Source: Clostridiales bacterium (GTDB lineage: Bacteria; Bacillota_B; Dehalobacteriia; UBA4068). From it: 17,511 nucleotides of DNA. The notes beneath the pieces are model-generated. The model searched no databases and had not been told where the DNA came from. It saw only the letters and a list, made by a program, of their open reading frames with translations. Of this stretch, positions 6,932 through 14,320 are shown one piece after another. A program made the position numbers and the translations under genes. The stretch's first letter is position 1. Every line of letters begins with the position of its first letter. The stretch lies in NCBI GenBank assembly GCA_009782975.1, contig WRIA01000001.1:1-17511 (forward strand). The letters are read 5' to 3'.

Positions 6932-8017
6932 TCAATCGTTCCAAAGCAAGGTGGTTATGCCCACGCGGGCAAAGGTGTTGGTATCTTTTACCGTCAGTTC
7001 CTCTTCGGGGGCGGATTCCGGGGCACGTTTGGAGAGCATCTGTTTATAGGGCGCTATGGCAGGGTCGGGCGCAAGCTGCATGGTGCGGGAATGGATGCGC
7101 AGGGTATATTCCGTATTGGTGGGCTTTTCCAGCTCCAGCATAAGCCGGGCCGCGTTTTCCAGGGCGGCCATTTTTTGCGGCTTGCGCATGGTAACATCCG
7201 TGGGGTCGGCCGTAAGATGCACATAAAAATGGCCCTTTTGACCTTCCCCAAGCATAGTATCTATACCTATACGGCTTTCCCCCAGCCGAAACACCGTATC
7301 CACGCCGTTTTCCGGCGCGGTAAGGTCGGTAACTACCGTCTCGTTTTTGGCTACCTCCTCGTGATGCCAGCAGTTAAGCATCTCGGTAAGGCCGGGCAGG
7401 GTAGAGCGGTTGCCGGTAAGCTTAACGGCGTTGCGCAAAAAGCGGCGGTTCCAGCTTAACAGCTTATCCGAGCGCAAGGGCAGGCCCACCCAAGAAGCCA
7501 GGTATTGCAGATAATCCAGCTTTGCCTTTTCGCCAAGATGCCGGTAATTTACCGGCGGCATCTGGCGTATGCTGGTAAGCCCCGTAATGCCGCTGCCGGT
7601 GCTTACCACCAGGCGGCCGCCGGGAACAAGGCGTCCGCTAAAGGTGGAATCCGTTACATATACCAGCGTTAAATTTTCGCTATCCGCCTCTACAGGCTGG
7701 GCAAGCAGAGTGTTTTTGGGTTCGCCCGGTATCTGTACCAGCGCCCCTTTAGGATACCCCAGATGCCCGGCGTCAAAAAGCTCCACCACCAGGGGGTAGC
7801 CGGTAAAATCCGGGTCGTCTTTCGGCTTTAGCCTGCCGGGGCCTACATAGGTAAGGGTAAGCGCGTTGCCCACAATGGAGGATTGCAAGCCCTCGAACAC
7901 CGCCTCGAACTGCATTAAAAAGCGCCTGAAGGAATCGTTGCCGGCATAGCGCGCATAATACTCCGGCAGGTCGTCCAAAAAATCTATACCGTTTACAGGC
8001 CTGGTGTTTCTACCCAT
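6932..8017 (-). CDS. gpI-family tail/baseplate protein with inserted domain
   Basis: A 361-residue protein with ATG set by AGGAGG 7 bases upstream. The N-terminus (IDFLDDLPEYY, then FLMQFEAVFEGLQ) and the segment at about 169-215 (YLQYLASWVGLP, then RRFLRNAVKLTGNRSTLPGL) are the hallmarks of the phage P2 gpI tail-protein family, which joins the baseplate wedge to the fibre. Between them, residues about 50-152 form a beta-rich, Gly- and Pro-containing stretch; in typical members these two motifs are separated by only a few tens of residues. The C-terminal third (about 225-361) has no feature I recognise. Its place between the short J protein and the fibre matches the J-I-H order of P2 and supports a wedge-to-fibre connector role. 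The family is secure; the function of the insertion is open. Confidence 0.85.
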   Translation of the reverse strand: MGRNTRPVNGIDFLDDLPEYYARYAGNDSFRRFLMQFEAVFEGLQSSIVGNALTLTYVGPGRLKPKDDPDFTGYPLVVELFDAGHLGYPKGALVQIPGEPKNTLLAQPVEADSENLTLVYVTDSTFSGRLVPGGRLVVSTGSGITGLTSIRQMPPVNYRHLGEKAKLDYLQYLASWVGLPLRSDKLLSWNRRFLRNAVKLTGNRSTLPGLTEMLNCWHHEEVAKNETVVTDLTAPENGVDTVFRLGESRIGIDTMLGEGQKGHFYVHLTADPTDVTMRKPQKMAALENAARLMLELEKPTNTEYTLRIHSRTMQLAPDPAIAPYKQMLSKRAPESAPEEELTVKDTNTFARVGITTLLWND

Positions 8018-8077
8018 TTTTCGCCTCCTGTTGTAAGATAATCCGCTCCCGGTCGTTAGATACCCGCATATAAAATA

Positions 8078-8118
8078 TTTGCGATGTTAAACATTTTGTT
8101 TGCGATGTTAAACATTTT
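8078..8118 (-). repeat. Two 21-bp tandem repeats, short-J/gpI gap
   Basis: Units starting at 8078 and 8099 read TTTGCGATGTTAAACATTTT on the plus strand, separated by G. The same unit with GAAG for GATG occurs three times at 13627-13688. The 139-bp gap is AT-rich here and ends with the ribosome site of gpI; I see no convincing promoter in it. Confidence 0.85.
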
Positions 8119-8156
8119 AGAAAGTATTACATTAAAACAGAAAACCGGCAACTTCC

Positions 8157-8975
8157 TTACCGTACCGTAACGGACATGGCGTTTATCTTTACCAACCCGC
8201 CCTGTTCCGGCAAAAGCTCGTCTTTGCCGCAATACTCTTCGCCGGTTTTATTTATCATAAGCGAGGGCACATGATCTACCCCGGCCACCCCGCTTATAAG
8301 CCCATAGACCTCGCTTAAAGAGACGGCGCGGCCAAATTCCCAGCCCTTGCCGTCGCTGCCCCCCTTAAGCCTGTCAAAGTGATCGTTAAGCCTGCCTTCC
8401 ACGGCGGCGGCAAGGTTGCTGTCGCTTTGAGTGCTATCCTTCTTTTTTGCGACCACGGCATACACGTCAAACTCCATAACCGGCGCGTAACGCACTTCGT
8501 AGCGCGTTCCCAAGGGGCTGCAAGCCCGCAGCAGGCGGTAAATAAGCCCCAATTCCGCCTCGTTTTTGGCCGTGCCTTTAGCCACTATATTAACACGCAG
8601 GCGTTCGCCGTAAAGTACGCAAACACGGGCCACCGTGGTCTCCCTTTTTATTATGGTCTCTATATCGGCGGCTGTTACAGCACGTTTTACGGCGGAAAGC
8701 TCCGCCAGGGCCTTTCCTATGGCTTCCTTTGGGGGTTCGTTTCCTTTATCTATGCCCATAAGCGCCGCAAAATTCCGCCGCGTTTCCGGGGATACCCTGT
8801 TAAGCTGATAAGACGTTATATCAAAATAATAACAAAACAGCTCTACCAAAGCCATAGCCGGGTCGGAGGGGCCTATGCCGGCGTAATCCGGATAATAGCG
8901 CGTTATAACGCTCATGGCCTCGCTGTAAAACTGGTCGTAATTGCGGTCGTCCAGATTAGGGATGTTTATAGGCAT
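8157..8975 (-). CDS. Short baseplate J-like protein (Afp12-like wedge)
   Basis: A 272-residue protein, ATG preceded by AAGGAG at 6 bases. Residues 1-75 (NLDDRNYDQFYSEA, then GPSDPAMALVELF and QLNRVSPETRRNFAALMGID) repeat the N-terminal motif of the long J protein encoded just upstream. Residues about 205-250 (GWEFGRAVSLSEVYGLISGV) repeat its GWAFGRNVYLSEICELLEAV segment near residue 925. The two are thus paralogues, and this one lacks the long middle beta domains. The J/gp6 family forms the ring-linking arms of the baseplate wedge. Paired long and short J genes are the rule in Afp-type systems, so this is the expected Afp12 counterpart. It is followed by a repeat-containing gap and then gpI. 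Confidence 0.85.
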   Translation of the reverse strand: MPINIPNLDDRNYDQFYSEAMSVITRYYPDYAGIGPSDPAMALVELFCYYFDITSYQLNRVSPETRRNFAALMGIDKGNEPPKEAIGKALAELSAVKRAVTAADIETIIKRETTVARVCVLYGERLRVNIVAKGTAKNEAELGLIYRLLRACSPLGTRYEVRYAPVMEFDVYAVVAKKKDSTQSDSNLAAAVEGRLNDHFDRLKGGSDGKGWEFGRAVSLSEVYGLISGVAGVDHVPSLMINKTGEEYCGKDELLPEQGGLVKINAMSVTVR

Positions 8976-9025
8976 AGCGGTCTCCTTTTTTGCTTTAAAA
9001 AGGCGGCAGATAATGGCCGTTTCTG

Positions 9026-9067
9026 CTGATTACCGACAACTGATGTCCGAAGTCCGAAGTCCTAAAA
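9026..9067 (-). repeat. 7-bp-phased intergenic repeats, long-J/short-J gap
   Basis: The plus strand reads CTGATTA, CCGACAA, CTGATGT, CCGAAGT, CCGAAGT, CCTAAAA in heptads, ending at the stop codon of the long J gene. The unit is close to that at 6892-6931. Confidence 0.7.
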
Positions 9068-9068
9068 C

Positions 9069-12000
9069 TCAGGTATTGACGATAGCGCATTGTATATCCC
9101 CCGGTGTGCAAAGCTCATCCTCTTGCAGATAAGCTATGTCGGTAAGGTTTGCCGCCTCTATAACTTTTACCGGCACCGGCTTGCTGCCGTCCGGCCGGGA
9201 AAGGGAATAGGCGGAAAAATAATCGCAGCAATCCGAAAAATGCAGCACAGCTATATTGTCTCCATAAAACTCTATTTCCGATACCGGCACGGCCCTTACC
9301 TTGCTGCGGGCACATTCCACAAATATGCCGGGGGACATATTAAACTTAGCGGATAAAAAACGCACCTTGGCCCAATAACTGGCCTTGCCATCCTGGCCCA
9401 TATCCGTTATCTCCAGGGTGTCGGGGTGTATCACGGTAAGGCCGAGACCCTTTGCAGGTTCTTCCGGTCTTTCTTTCAGTTCTTCAACGCCGCCGCCGGG
9501 GAGCTTTGGAGCGGTATAGCCCTCTATATACTCCGTTAAATGTTTATCGGTAAGCACATCGTCCGTCAATAAACTGTATATGGGCATATCCACGGCAAGG
9601 GTGGTGGTAAAGCCGTCGTCAAAGCGCACTGTGCTTCCTGCGGGAAAATCTACGCCGTTAAACCTTAAACTATCCCCCACAGGCATATCCCCGATTTTAA
9701 AAACATTGCATATATTCAAAATATCGCCTTCCCGCAGGCCGGTAACACGGAGCTTTTGCGGCAGCCTGTCGCTGCTTATAGCCTCGGCCAGACGCCAGCG
9801 TTCCGCCACGGCGCCAAAATCATCGCAAGCCGAAAGCAGGCTGCCCACGGGATACTCTGTTTCCAGAAAAACGTCGGAGGAAGGCCCCAGGCTAAACTCG
9901 CGCTGATCCGCATAGGGGCGGATATACACCTTGGAGGCACTGGCACGCTCCACACCCTCTACCGCTTCCAGCAGCTCGCATATTTCGGAAAGATATACGT
10001 TTCTGCCAAAGGCCCAGCCCAAACCCTGCGGGCCGCCGCGCCGGGGATGCAAAAACTCCGCAAGGCGTTCCACCGCCCTTTCCCGTACCAAGCTGCCTTC
10101 CAGGGGGTTTTTAGGCATAAGGCTTACCGATACGTCCACCGTAATATAGCGCGGCCCTATTATGCCTATGCCGTTTTCTCCGGCCAGTTCCGCCGGGATA
10201 CGCCCCGCAAGGTATTGGCGCACAGTGGCCGCCAATGCGCCGCCGGGCAGCGGCCGCAAGCCCTCTATAGCCGGTACCAGCATAAGTGTAAAGGCCCGCC
10301 CTTCCCCGCCTTTTAAGCATTTTATGCGGTCAACGGCAGCGCCCGCCGCCTCTTTTACCAGCCATTCTATATCGCGGGCCGTTACGCCCCGCCCCCGGTG
10401 CCTTAAAGCCATAGGCCCGCGGCTCAGTATGGCGGCAGCATCCTCGCTGGGCGCACCGCCCGTGGCGGCTATAGGATTACTTACCCGCTCTATGCCGGGT
10501 ATGGCGGCGGATAATTTGGCTATGGCCCCAACGGGCAGATTCCCCTGTTGCCCGCCGCCAAAGCGGTATTCCACCGCTATGGCAGCGCCTTTTTCGGGGG
10601 CCATGCCGTGGCTGCCGTCGCCGAATTTTATTTCGCCGCCGTCACGATCCAGTATATAATGCCTGCTGTTGGCCAAAGAGGCTCCAAAACTGTTTTGCTC
10701 CTGCCACAGCACCCAATTTTCTGTTTCCAGGGTAACGGGGTTTTGCCGTTTTTCCACCAGTATCTGGGGCAATTCGGCGGCGGTGGGCGCTTCGGCCTCT
10801 CTTACCCATAAACGCTGGCCGGTAAGCACCGGGGTGCCTTTAAGCGTAAAACGCTGATCCCCCTGTCCGTTGGAGCTCCCCAGCAGTTCCCGCCCTGCCG
10901 TAACGGCCTGTTGGGCGGTAACGGCGTTAAGGTAAATGCCCCGCAGGCAAACACCGGCCCCCTGCGATACGCGCACCCAATAGTGTTTTGTGTTGTCGAA
11001 CAGCTTCTTTTTTTCGGCATCCTCCGGCGTGGCAAAACGAACCATGCCGGAACGCGTCAATCCGGCTGTATCGTCCTTAACATAAAGGGGGCGCCAGCCG
11101 CCATAAGAAAGATACTCCCAGCTGTAGCCTGCTTCTTCCAAAGCGCCCTCATCATTGGCCGAGGGCTCGGCATCGGCGTAAAACGATACCGGAAGCAAGG
11201 GGTAAAAATTGTCAAACCCCAAATAAAAGGCGGTTTTTTCCAGTTCGGGATACCCGTATTTATCGGGAAAAATATTGGCGCATGTTACGATGCTATTGCC
11301 GGGGGAAAACGGGGGGCCGCTGTGTTGCATATAGATATGCCCGGTCTGCCGGTAGGTATGGCAGATAACGGGGCGTTCGCTTTGCGCATCAACAAAACGA
11401 ACCACCGGGGGGTCATAACCTGTACCGGCTATAAGGTTGCCGTCTTTATCGTATTTGGGTTCTTTTCCGTAATCATCCTGGGGCAATACCGCGCGTATCC
11501 AGTAGCCGTCTATGCCCCCTATTTTACAGGCAGCGGCATCCGGCGGGCATGTAAACCTCAACGTAAGCAAGGAAACAAATTCTATATACGGGTTTTCTGT
11601 TTCTTTTATGTTTTTCCAGCCATTTGGCGTGTAATAATAATATGATATATCATTCCATTTTACGGTTTTACCTATCTTTGCATTATTAGCGTGTATATAT
11701 ACCGTAACTATAAAACCCGGATTGCTAAGAAGCTCCCCCATGTGGATAAAAAAGGAATCTCCCTCCTTGGGACGGTTGCCAAAGGGCAAAAAATAGTTGT
11801 TTTGATCCAGCCGGCTATTCTGAAAAACAAGATGCTCCGGTGTAATAAGCGGGCTTTTTGTATTTATTTCTATATGGGAAATCTGTATGCCTGCCAGCAT
11901 GGCTTTGGCCCAAATGCTTTCGGGCAGCACAAATTTTATATAGCGCTTTGCAGGGTGTTCCGCAGGGTACTCCGTGGGCTGGCGACCGGCAAGGGGCGGG

Positions 12001-12779
12001 GATTCCTCTATTATAGGCAGTTTCTCCATATCCGGCAGTATCAATTCGATAACGCTACAAACACTATCATGTGGACTACTTACTAAATATTCTCCCAGTA
12101 TGGGTGTAAAAGCCCTTGTACCTTCGGCGTCCCCGTAATACCAGGAAACCATGTTTACAAAATTACAGGCCTCCCCGCAGTTAAGAGATTTTTTCTCCGT
12201 GTTCATATGTAAATTCACGGTGGTCTTGTAAGAGCCGCATAAGGATAGGGCAAGCTCGTCAAAAAAATAGTAAGCGTCGTCAAAAGCGCGGTTCCCCACA
12301 AAAGGCGTAAAACCGCCGCCCTGCAAAAGGCCGGTATAATCTCCGTACCGCCCGCGTTCCGGTTCCAAAGTACAGGCGCGTGTTATAGCGGCGGGCAGCA
12401 CCGTAAGGTCTTCGGTGGTCTCGAACAGGGTAGGCAATCCCCCCTCCGGCGATTTGGCCTTAAGCGCCGTGCCCCGGGGCACTGTTGTAGGTGGCGCGTC
12501 CTTTTTAAGGGAGAACACCAACGGGGAAACAGCGGGAACGGGAGGCAAGGGGCTTATGCCCATGGCATCCAGAAAAGCCAGCTTATGTTTTTCCGGCACC
12601 CGGTTCAATCGCTCTATAACTATTTCCATAAACCGGCCGAATATATGCCGCAACATTACGCCGGGATCCGTGCTATACCCCGGTTTCCACTCCGGCAAAT
12701 AATGCTCCGCGTTGTCTTTAAGACCGGTAATTATATCCTCAAAGCCGCGGTCGTCCATAAGTGGAGGTTTTGTGGCCAT
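9069..12779 (-). CDS. Long baseplate J-like protein (Afp11-like wedge)
   Basis: A 1236-residue protein from the ATG at 12779, chosen because AAGGAG lies 9 bases upstream, whereas it directly abuts the TTG at 12788. The N-terminus (LMDDRGFEDII, then STDPGVMLRHIF and RLNRVPEKHKLAFLDAMGI) is the usual opening of large CIS baseplate proteins. The middle has VPRGTALKAKSP and beta segments including GGWRPLYVKDDTAGLTRSG. The J core spans about 735-960: EYRFGGGQQGNLPVG, then GVTARDIEWLVKEA and FGRNVYLSEICELLEAVEG. Beyond about 970 comes a tail of some 265 residues with no motif I know. By family it is a major component of the six baseplate wedges, clamping the hub and triggering contraction. The start lies 5 bp after the gp25 stop and its ribosome site overlaps the end of gp25, suggesting coupled translation. 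Family assignment is strong; equivalence to Afp11 rests on size and neighbours. Confidence 0.9.
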   Translation of the reverse strand: MATKPPLMDDRGFEDIITGLKDNAEHYLPEWKPGYSTDPGVMLRHIFGRFMEIVIERLNRVPEKHKLAFLDAMGISPLPPVPAVSPLVFSLKKDAPPTTVPRGTALKAKSPEGGLPTLFETTEDLTVLPAAITRACTLEPERGRYGDYTGLLQGGGFTPFVGNRAFDDAYYFFDELALSLCGSYKTTVNLHMNTEKKSLNCGEACNFVNMVSWYYGDAEGTRAFTPILGEYLVSSPHDSVCSVIELILPDMEKLPIIEESPPLAGRQPTEYPAEHPAKRYIKFVLPESIWAKAMLAGIQISHIEINTKSPLITPEHLVFQNSRLDQNNYFLPFGNRPKEGDSFFIHMGELLSNPGFIVTVYIHANNAKIGKTVKWNDISYYYYTPNGWKNIKETENPYIEFVSLLTLRFTCPPDAAACKIGGIDGYWIRAVLPQDDYGKEPKYDKDGNLIAGTGYDPPVVRFVDAQSERPVICHTYRQTGHIYMQHSGPPFSPGNSIVTCANIFPDKYGYPELEKTAFYLGFDNFYPLLPVSFYADAEPSANDEGALEEAGYSWEYLSYGGWRPLYVKDDTAGLTRSGMVRFATPEDAEKKKLFDNTKHYWVRVSQGAGVCLRGIYLNAVTAQQAVTAGRELLGSSNGQGDQRFTLKGTPVLTGQRLWVREAEAPTAAELPQILVEKRQNPVTLETENWVLWQEQNSFGASLANSRHYILDRDGGEIKFGDGSHGMAPEKGAAIAVEYRFGGGQQGNLPVGAIAKLSAAIPGIERVSNPIAATGGAPSEDAAAILSRGPMALRHRGRGVTARDIEWLVKEAAGAAVDRIKCLKGGEGRAFTLMLVPAIEGLRPLPGGALAATVRQYLAGRIPAELAGENGIGIIGPRYITVDVSVSLMPKNPLEGSLVRERAVERLAEFLHPRRGGPQGLGWAFGRNVYLSEICELLEAVEGVERASASKVYIRPYADQREFSLGPSSDVFLETEYPVGSLLSACDDFGAVAERWRLAEAISSDRLPQKLRVTGLREGDILNICNVFKIGDMPVGDSLRFNGVDFPAGSTVRFDDGFTTTLAVDMPIYSLLTDDVLTDKHLTEYIEGYTAPKLPGGGVEELKERPEEPAKGLGLTVIHPDTLEITDMGQDGKASYWAKVRFLSAKFNMSPGIFVECARSKVRAVPVSEIEFYGDNIAVLHFSDCCDYFSAYSLSRPDGSKPVPVKVIEAANLTDIAYLQEDELCTPGDIQCAIVNT

Positions 12780-12784
12780 TTTTG

Positions 12785-13189
12785 TCAACTCCTTGTTCCG
12801 CTTATATCAACGGTAAGCTGATCTGCGGCGCCGCTGGCTTTTATACGGTATTCCACCGCCACCCGCAAAACGCCGGGTTCCCGCGCATTGCTTTGCGCCT
12901 TTACATCCAATAGCTCGACCCGTGGTTCAAAACGCTCCACGGTATTTTTTACCTCGCGTTTTATAAGAGAGGCCGTGGTGGCGTCTATGCCCTCGAACAA
13001 ATAGGCCCCCAAACCGCTGCCGAACTCCGGGCGCATAATACGCTCTCCCCGCGCCGTAAGCAGCAAGGCGCGCAAGGATTGCTTTATATGTTCCTCGTAG
13101 CCGCAAGCCATAAGAGACCCGCCGTCCTCCTTTATCCGCAAAGGAAAAGCCAAACCGATAGTTTTTTCGTTGTTATCTGTAAGGGGCAT
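12785..13189 (-). CDS. gp25/gpW-family baseplate wedge protein
   Basis: A 134-residue protein, the usual size for the family. It has LAFPLRI near residue 13, GERIMRPEFGSGLGAYLFEG at about 48-67 and ERFEPRVELLDV at 85-96, including the conserved EPR of T4 gp25, which wedges the sheath ends onto the baseplate in phages, T6SS (TssE) and CIS. The gene follows the PAAR stop by 10 bp and is 5 bp from the long J start, so the three are almost certainly translated from one mRNA. The PAAR-gp25 order is the reverse of Afp10/Afp9. Identity is secure. Confidence 0.95.
   Translation of the reverse strand: MPLTDNNEKTIGLAFPLRIKEDGGSLMACGYEEHIKQSLRALLLTARGERIMRPEFGSGLGAYLFEGIDATTASLIKREVKNTVERFEPRVELLDVKAQSNAREPGVLRVAVEYRIKASGAADQLTVDISGTRS
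12789..12794 (-). promoter_or_regulatory. Ribosome binding site deciding the long-J start
   Basis: AAGGAG on the minus strand ends directly against the TTG at 12788 but stands 9 bases before ATG at 12779. A site cannot serve a start codon it touches, so the ATG is the supported start and the protein loses three residues relative to the longest frame. Confidence 0.8.
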
Positions 13190-13195
13190 ATACGG

Positions 13196-13201
13196 CCTCC
13201 T
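13196..13201 (-). promoter_or_regulatory. Ribosome binding site of gp25 overlapping the PAAR stop
   Basis: The minus strand reads TAGGAGG: the TAG stop of the PAAR gene runs into AGGAGG, which stands 6 bases before the gp25 ATG. Ribosomes ending PAAR would sit on the gp25 initiation site, favouring coupled translation. Confidence 0.8.
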
Positions 13202-13586
13202 ATCCTATAAAGACGCTGCCAGCGGCCACCACAGAGCCCACGGGCAGATCGCCCCCGTCATTACAAGTATCCGCGGTGTCACCGCTGCGGGCCGCCGGTT
13301 TGCCGCCAATAAACACGGAGCCGCTGCCCGCGCTGATAGTGGCTTTATCGGAGGGCGTATCAGCAAATTTTCCGGCGGAGGGTATAGGCAGATGAGGGGG
13401 GGTATTGGTGGCGGTGCTATCCACAGTGGCGGCCGCGGCGCCCATTATAAGCACGCTGCCGCACAAACCGCCGTCTATCACGCCGTTAAAAGGATGCGGC
13501 CCCGGCGTGGGAACCTCTTCTACTATAACGGTATGCGTATCTATGGCTACTATAAGATCGCCCTTTTTAGCGGCGGGACTTCCCAT
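13200..13586 (-). CDS. PAAR-like spike tip protein
   Basis: A 128-residue protein, ATG preceded by AAGGAG at 5 bases. It is rich in Gly, Ala, Ser and Thr with short beta segments and has the PAAR-like layout: AKKGDLIVAIDTH at the start, GGLCGSVLIMG in the middle, ISAGSGSVFIGGKPAARSGD near residue 85, and a second GSVFIG at the very end. His18, His31, His65 and Cys108 are candidates for the three His plus one Cys that bind metal in PAAR cones; that assignment is inferred from order only. PAAR proteins cap the spike and pierce the target membrane. It has no C-terminal effector extension. It follows the spike gene after a 146-bp repeat-bearing gap and leads into gp25 with almost no gap. Confidence 0.88.
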   Translation of the reverse strand: MGSPAAKKGDLIVAIDTHTVIVEEVPTPGPHPFNGVIDGGLCGSVLIMGAAAATVDSTATNTPPHLPIPSAGKFADTPSDKATISAGSGSVFIGGKPAARSGDTADTCNDGGDLPVGSVVAAGSVFIG

Positions 13587-13626
13587 AAAAACTCCTTGGC
13601 CTTATATTTTAAACAGTGCAAAAATA

Positions 13627-13688
13627 TTTGCGAAGTTAAATATTTTGTTTAGGAAGTTAAACATTTTATTTGCGAAGTTAAACATTTT
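13627..13688 (-). repeat. Three 21-bp tandem repeats, spike-PAAR gap
   Basis: Units start at 13627, 13648 and 13669, an exact 21-bp period, and read TTTGCGAAGTTAAACATTTT with few changes. The first, with flanking bases, also forms a 9-bp AT-only inverted repeat (AAAATATTT at 13621-13629, AAATATTTT at 13638-13646). They match the two units at 8078-8118 apart from one or two bases. Confidence 0.85.
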
Positions 13689-13701
13689 ATCCGGCTACTT
13701 A

Positions 13702-13732
13702 CTGCTGAAAACAGATAGCTGAAAACCTATAG
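13702..13732 (-). repeat. 7-bp-phased intergenic repeats after the spike gene
   Basis: The plus strand reads CTGCTGA, AAACAGA, TAGCTGA, AAACCTA, then TAGCTAA across the spike stop, a 14-bp period made of two heptads. It is more degenerate than the stretches at 6892 and 9026 but has the same phase and the same place directly after a stop codon. Confidence 0.55.
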
Positions 13733-14320
13733 CTAATTGATATTCACCGTTCCGGCTTTTAGGTCGGCCGTTCCGCCGCCATCCAGATTAAGGGAGGAAT
13801 CCGCTTTTATCTCTATCTCCGTGGCGTTTATGGTGATTTTTTTGCCCGCGTTAAGTATCATGTCGTTTTCCGCCTTTATCTCCAATTTCGATTGAGATGT
13901 GATGGTAATGCAGTTTTTGGCGGTATCTATAACCAGGCAGTTATCGTTTTTGTCCGTTAGCGTTATACGCTCGCTTCCGTCTTTGTCGTCGAATTCCAAC
14001 AGGTGGCCGCAGCGTGTTTTTATCATCTTTAAGTCGTTTTGCCTGCTGCCAAGGCCTTCCGGCGGTAGTTTTTGCGTGCCCCACAGCCCGCCCAGAACAT
14101 AGGCGCTGGAAAGATCGCCCCGGATAAAGGCCACCAGCACTTCGTCGCCGATCTCCGGCAAAAAGCAGTGGCCTCTGTCCTGGCCTGCCAGGGGCGAAAC
14201 TACTTTGGCCCACAGCTCCGGCCCTTCGGGCAGTGTTGGCAGGGTAAGCCGCACGCGGCCCAGCTTTTCGGTATCATTGTTATCTATTACCAGCGCGGTC
14301 TGTAAAATGTGTTCGTTCAT
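13733..14320 (-). CDS. gp5/gpV-like spike protein (OB fold plus beta-helix)
   Basis: A 195-residue protein whose ATG overlaps the hub stop as ATGA. Residues about 8-85 form the OB-fold domain: KLGRVRLTLPTLPEGPELWA, then VVSPLAGQDRG, FLPEIGDEVLVAF and AYVLGGLWG. Residues about 100-195 are alternating short beta strands (ERITLTDKND, then KNCITITSQSK, KKITINATEIEIKADSS), the pattern of the triangular trimeric beta-helix needle. Between the two there is no lysozyme domain, unlike T4 gp5 and like CIS and T6SS spikes. It should form a trimer under the gp27-like hub and carry the PAAR tip encoded next. In Afp8 and VgrG, hub and spike are one chain; here they are two, with the overlap giving balanced amounts. 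Confidence 0.93.
   Translation of the reverse strand: MNEHILQTALVIDNNDTEKLGRVRLTLPTLPEGPELWAKVVSPLAGQDRGHCFLPEIGDEVLVAFIRGDLSSAYVLGGLWGTQKLPPEGLGSRQNDLKMIKTRCGHLLEFDDKDGSERITLTDKNDNCLVIDTAKNCITITSQSKLEIKAENDMILNAGKKITINATEIEIKADSSLNLDGGGTADLKAGTVNIN

Noticed and set aside
10911..11645. Plus-strand frame of 244 residues inside the long J gene
   Set aside because: Antisense to a well-supported baseplate gene, with no recognisable motif.
12786..12788. TTG as start of the long J protein
   Set aside because: The AAGGAG site touches it directly; the spacing suits the ATG nine bases further on.
13587..13732. A promoter in the spike-PAAR gap
   Set aside because: AT-rich, but I could find no -35/-10 pair with 16-18 bp spacing; TATAAG near the PAAR ribosome site has no partner.
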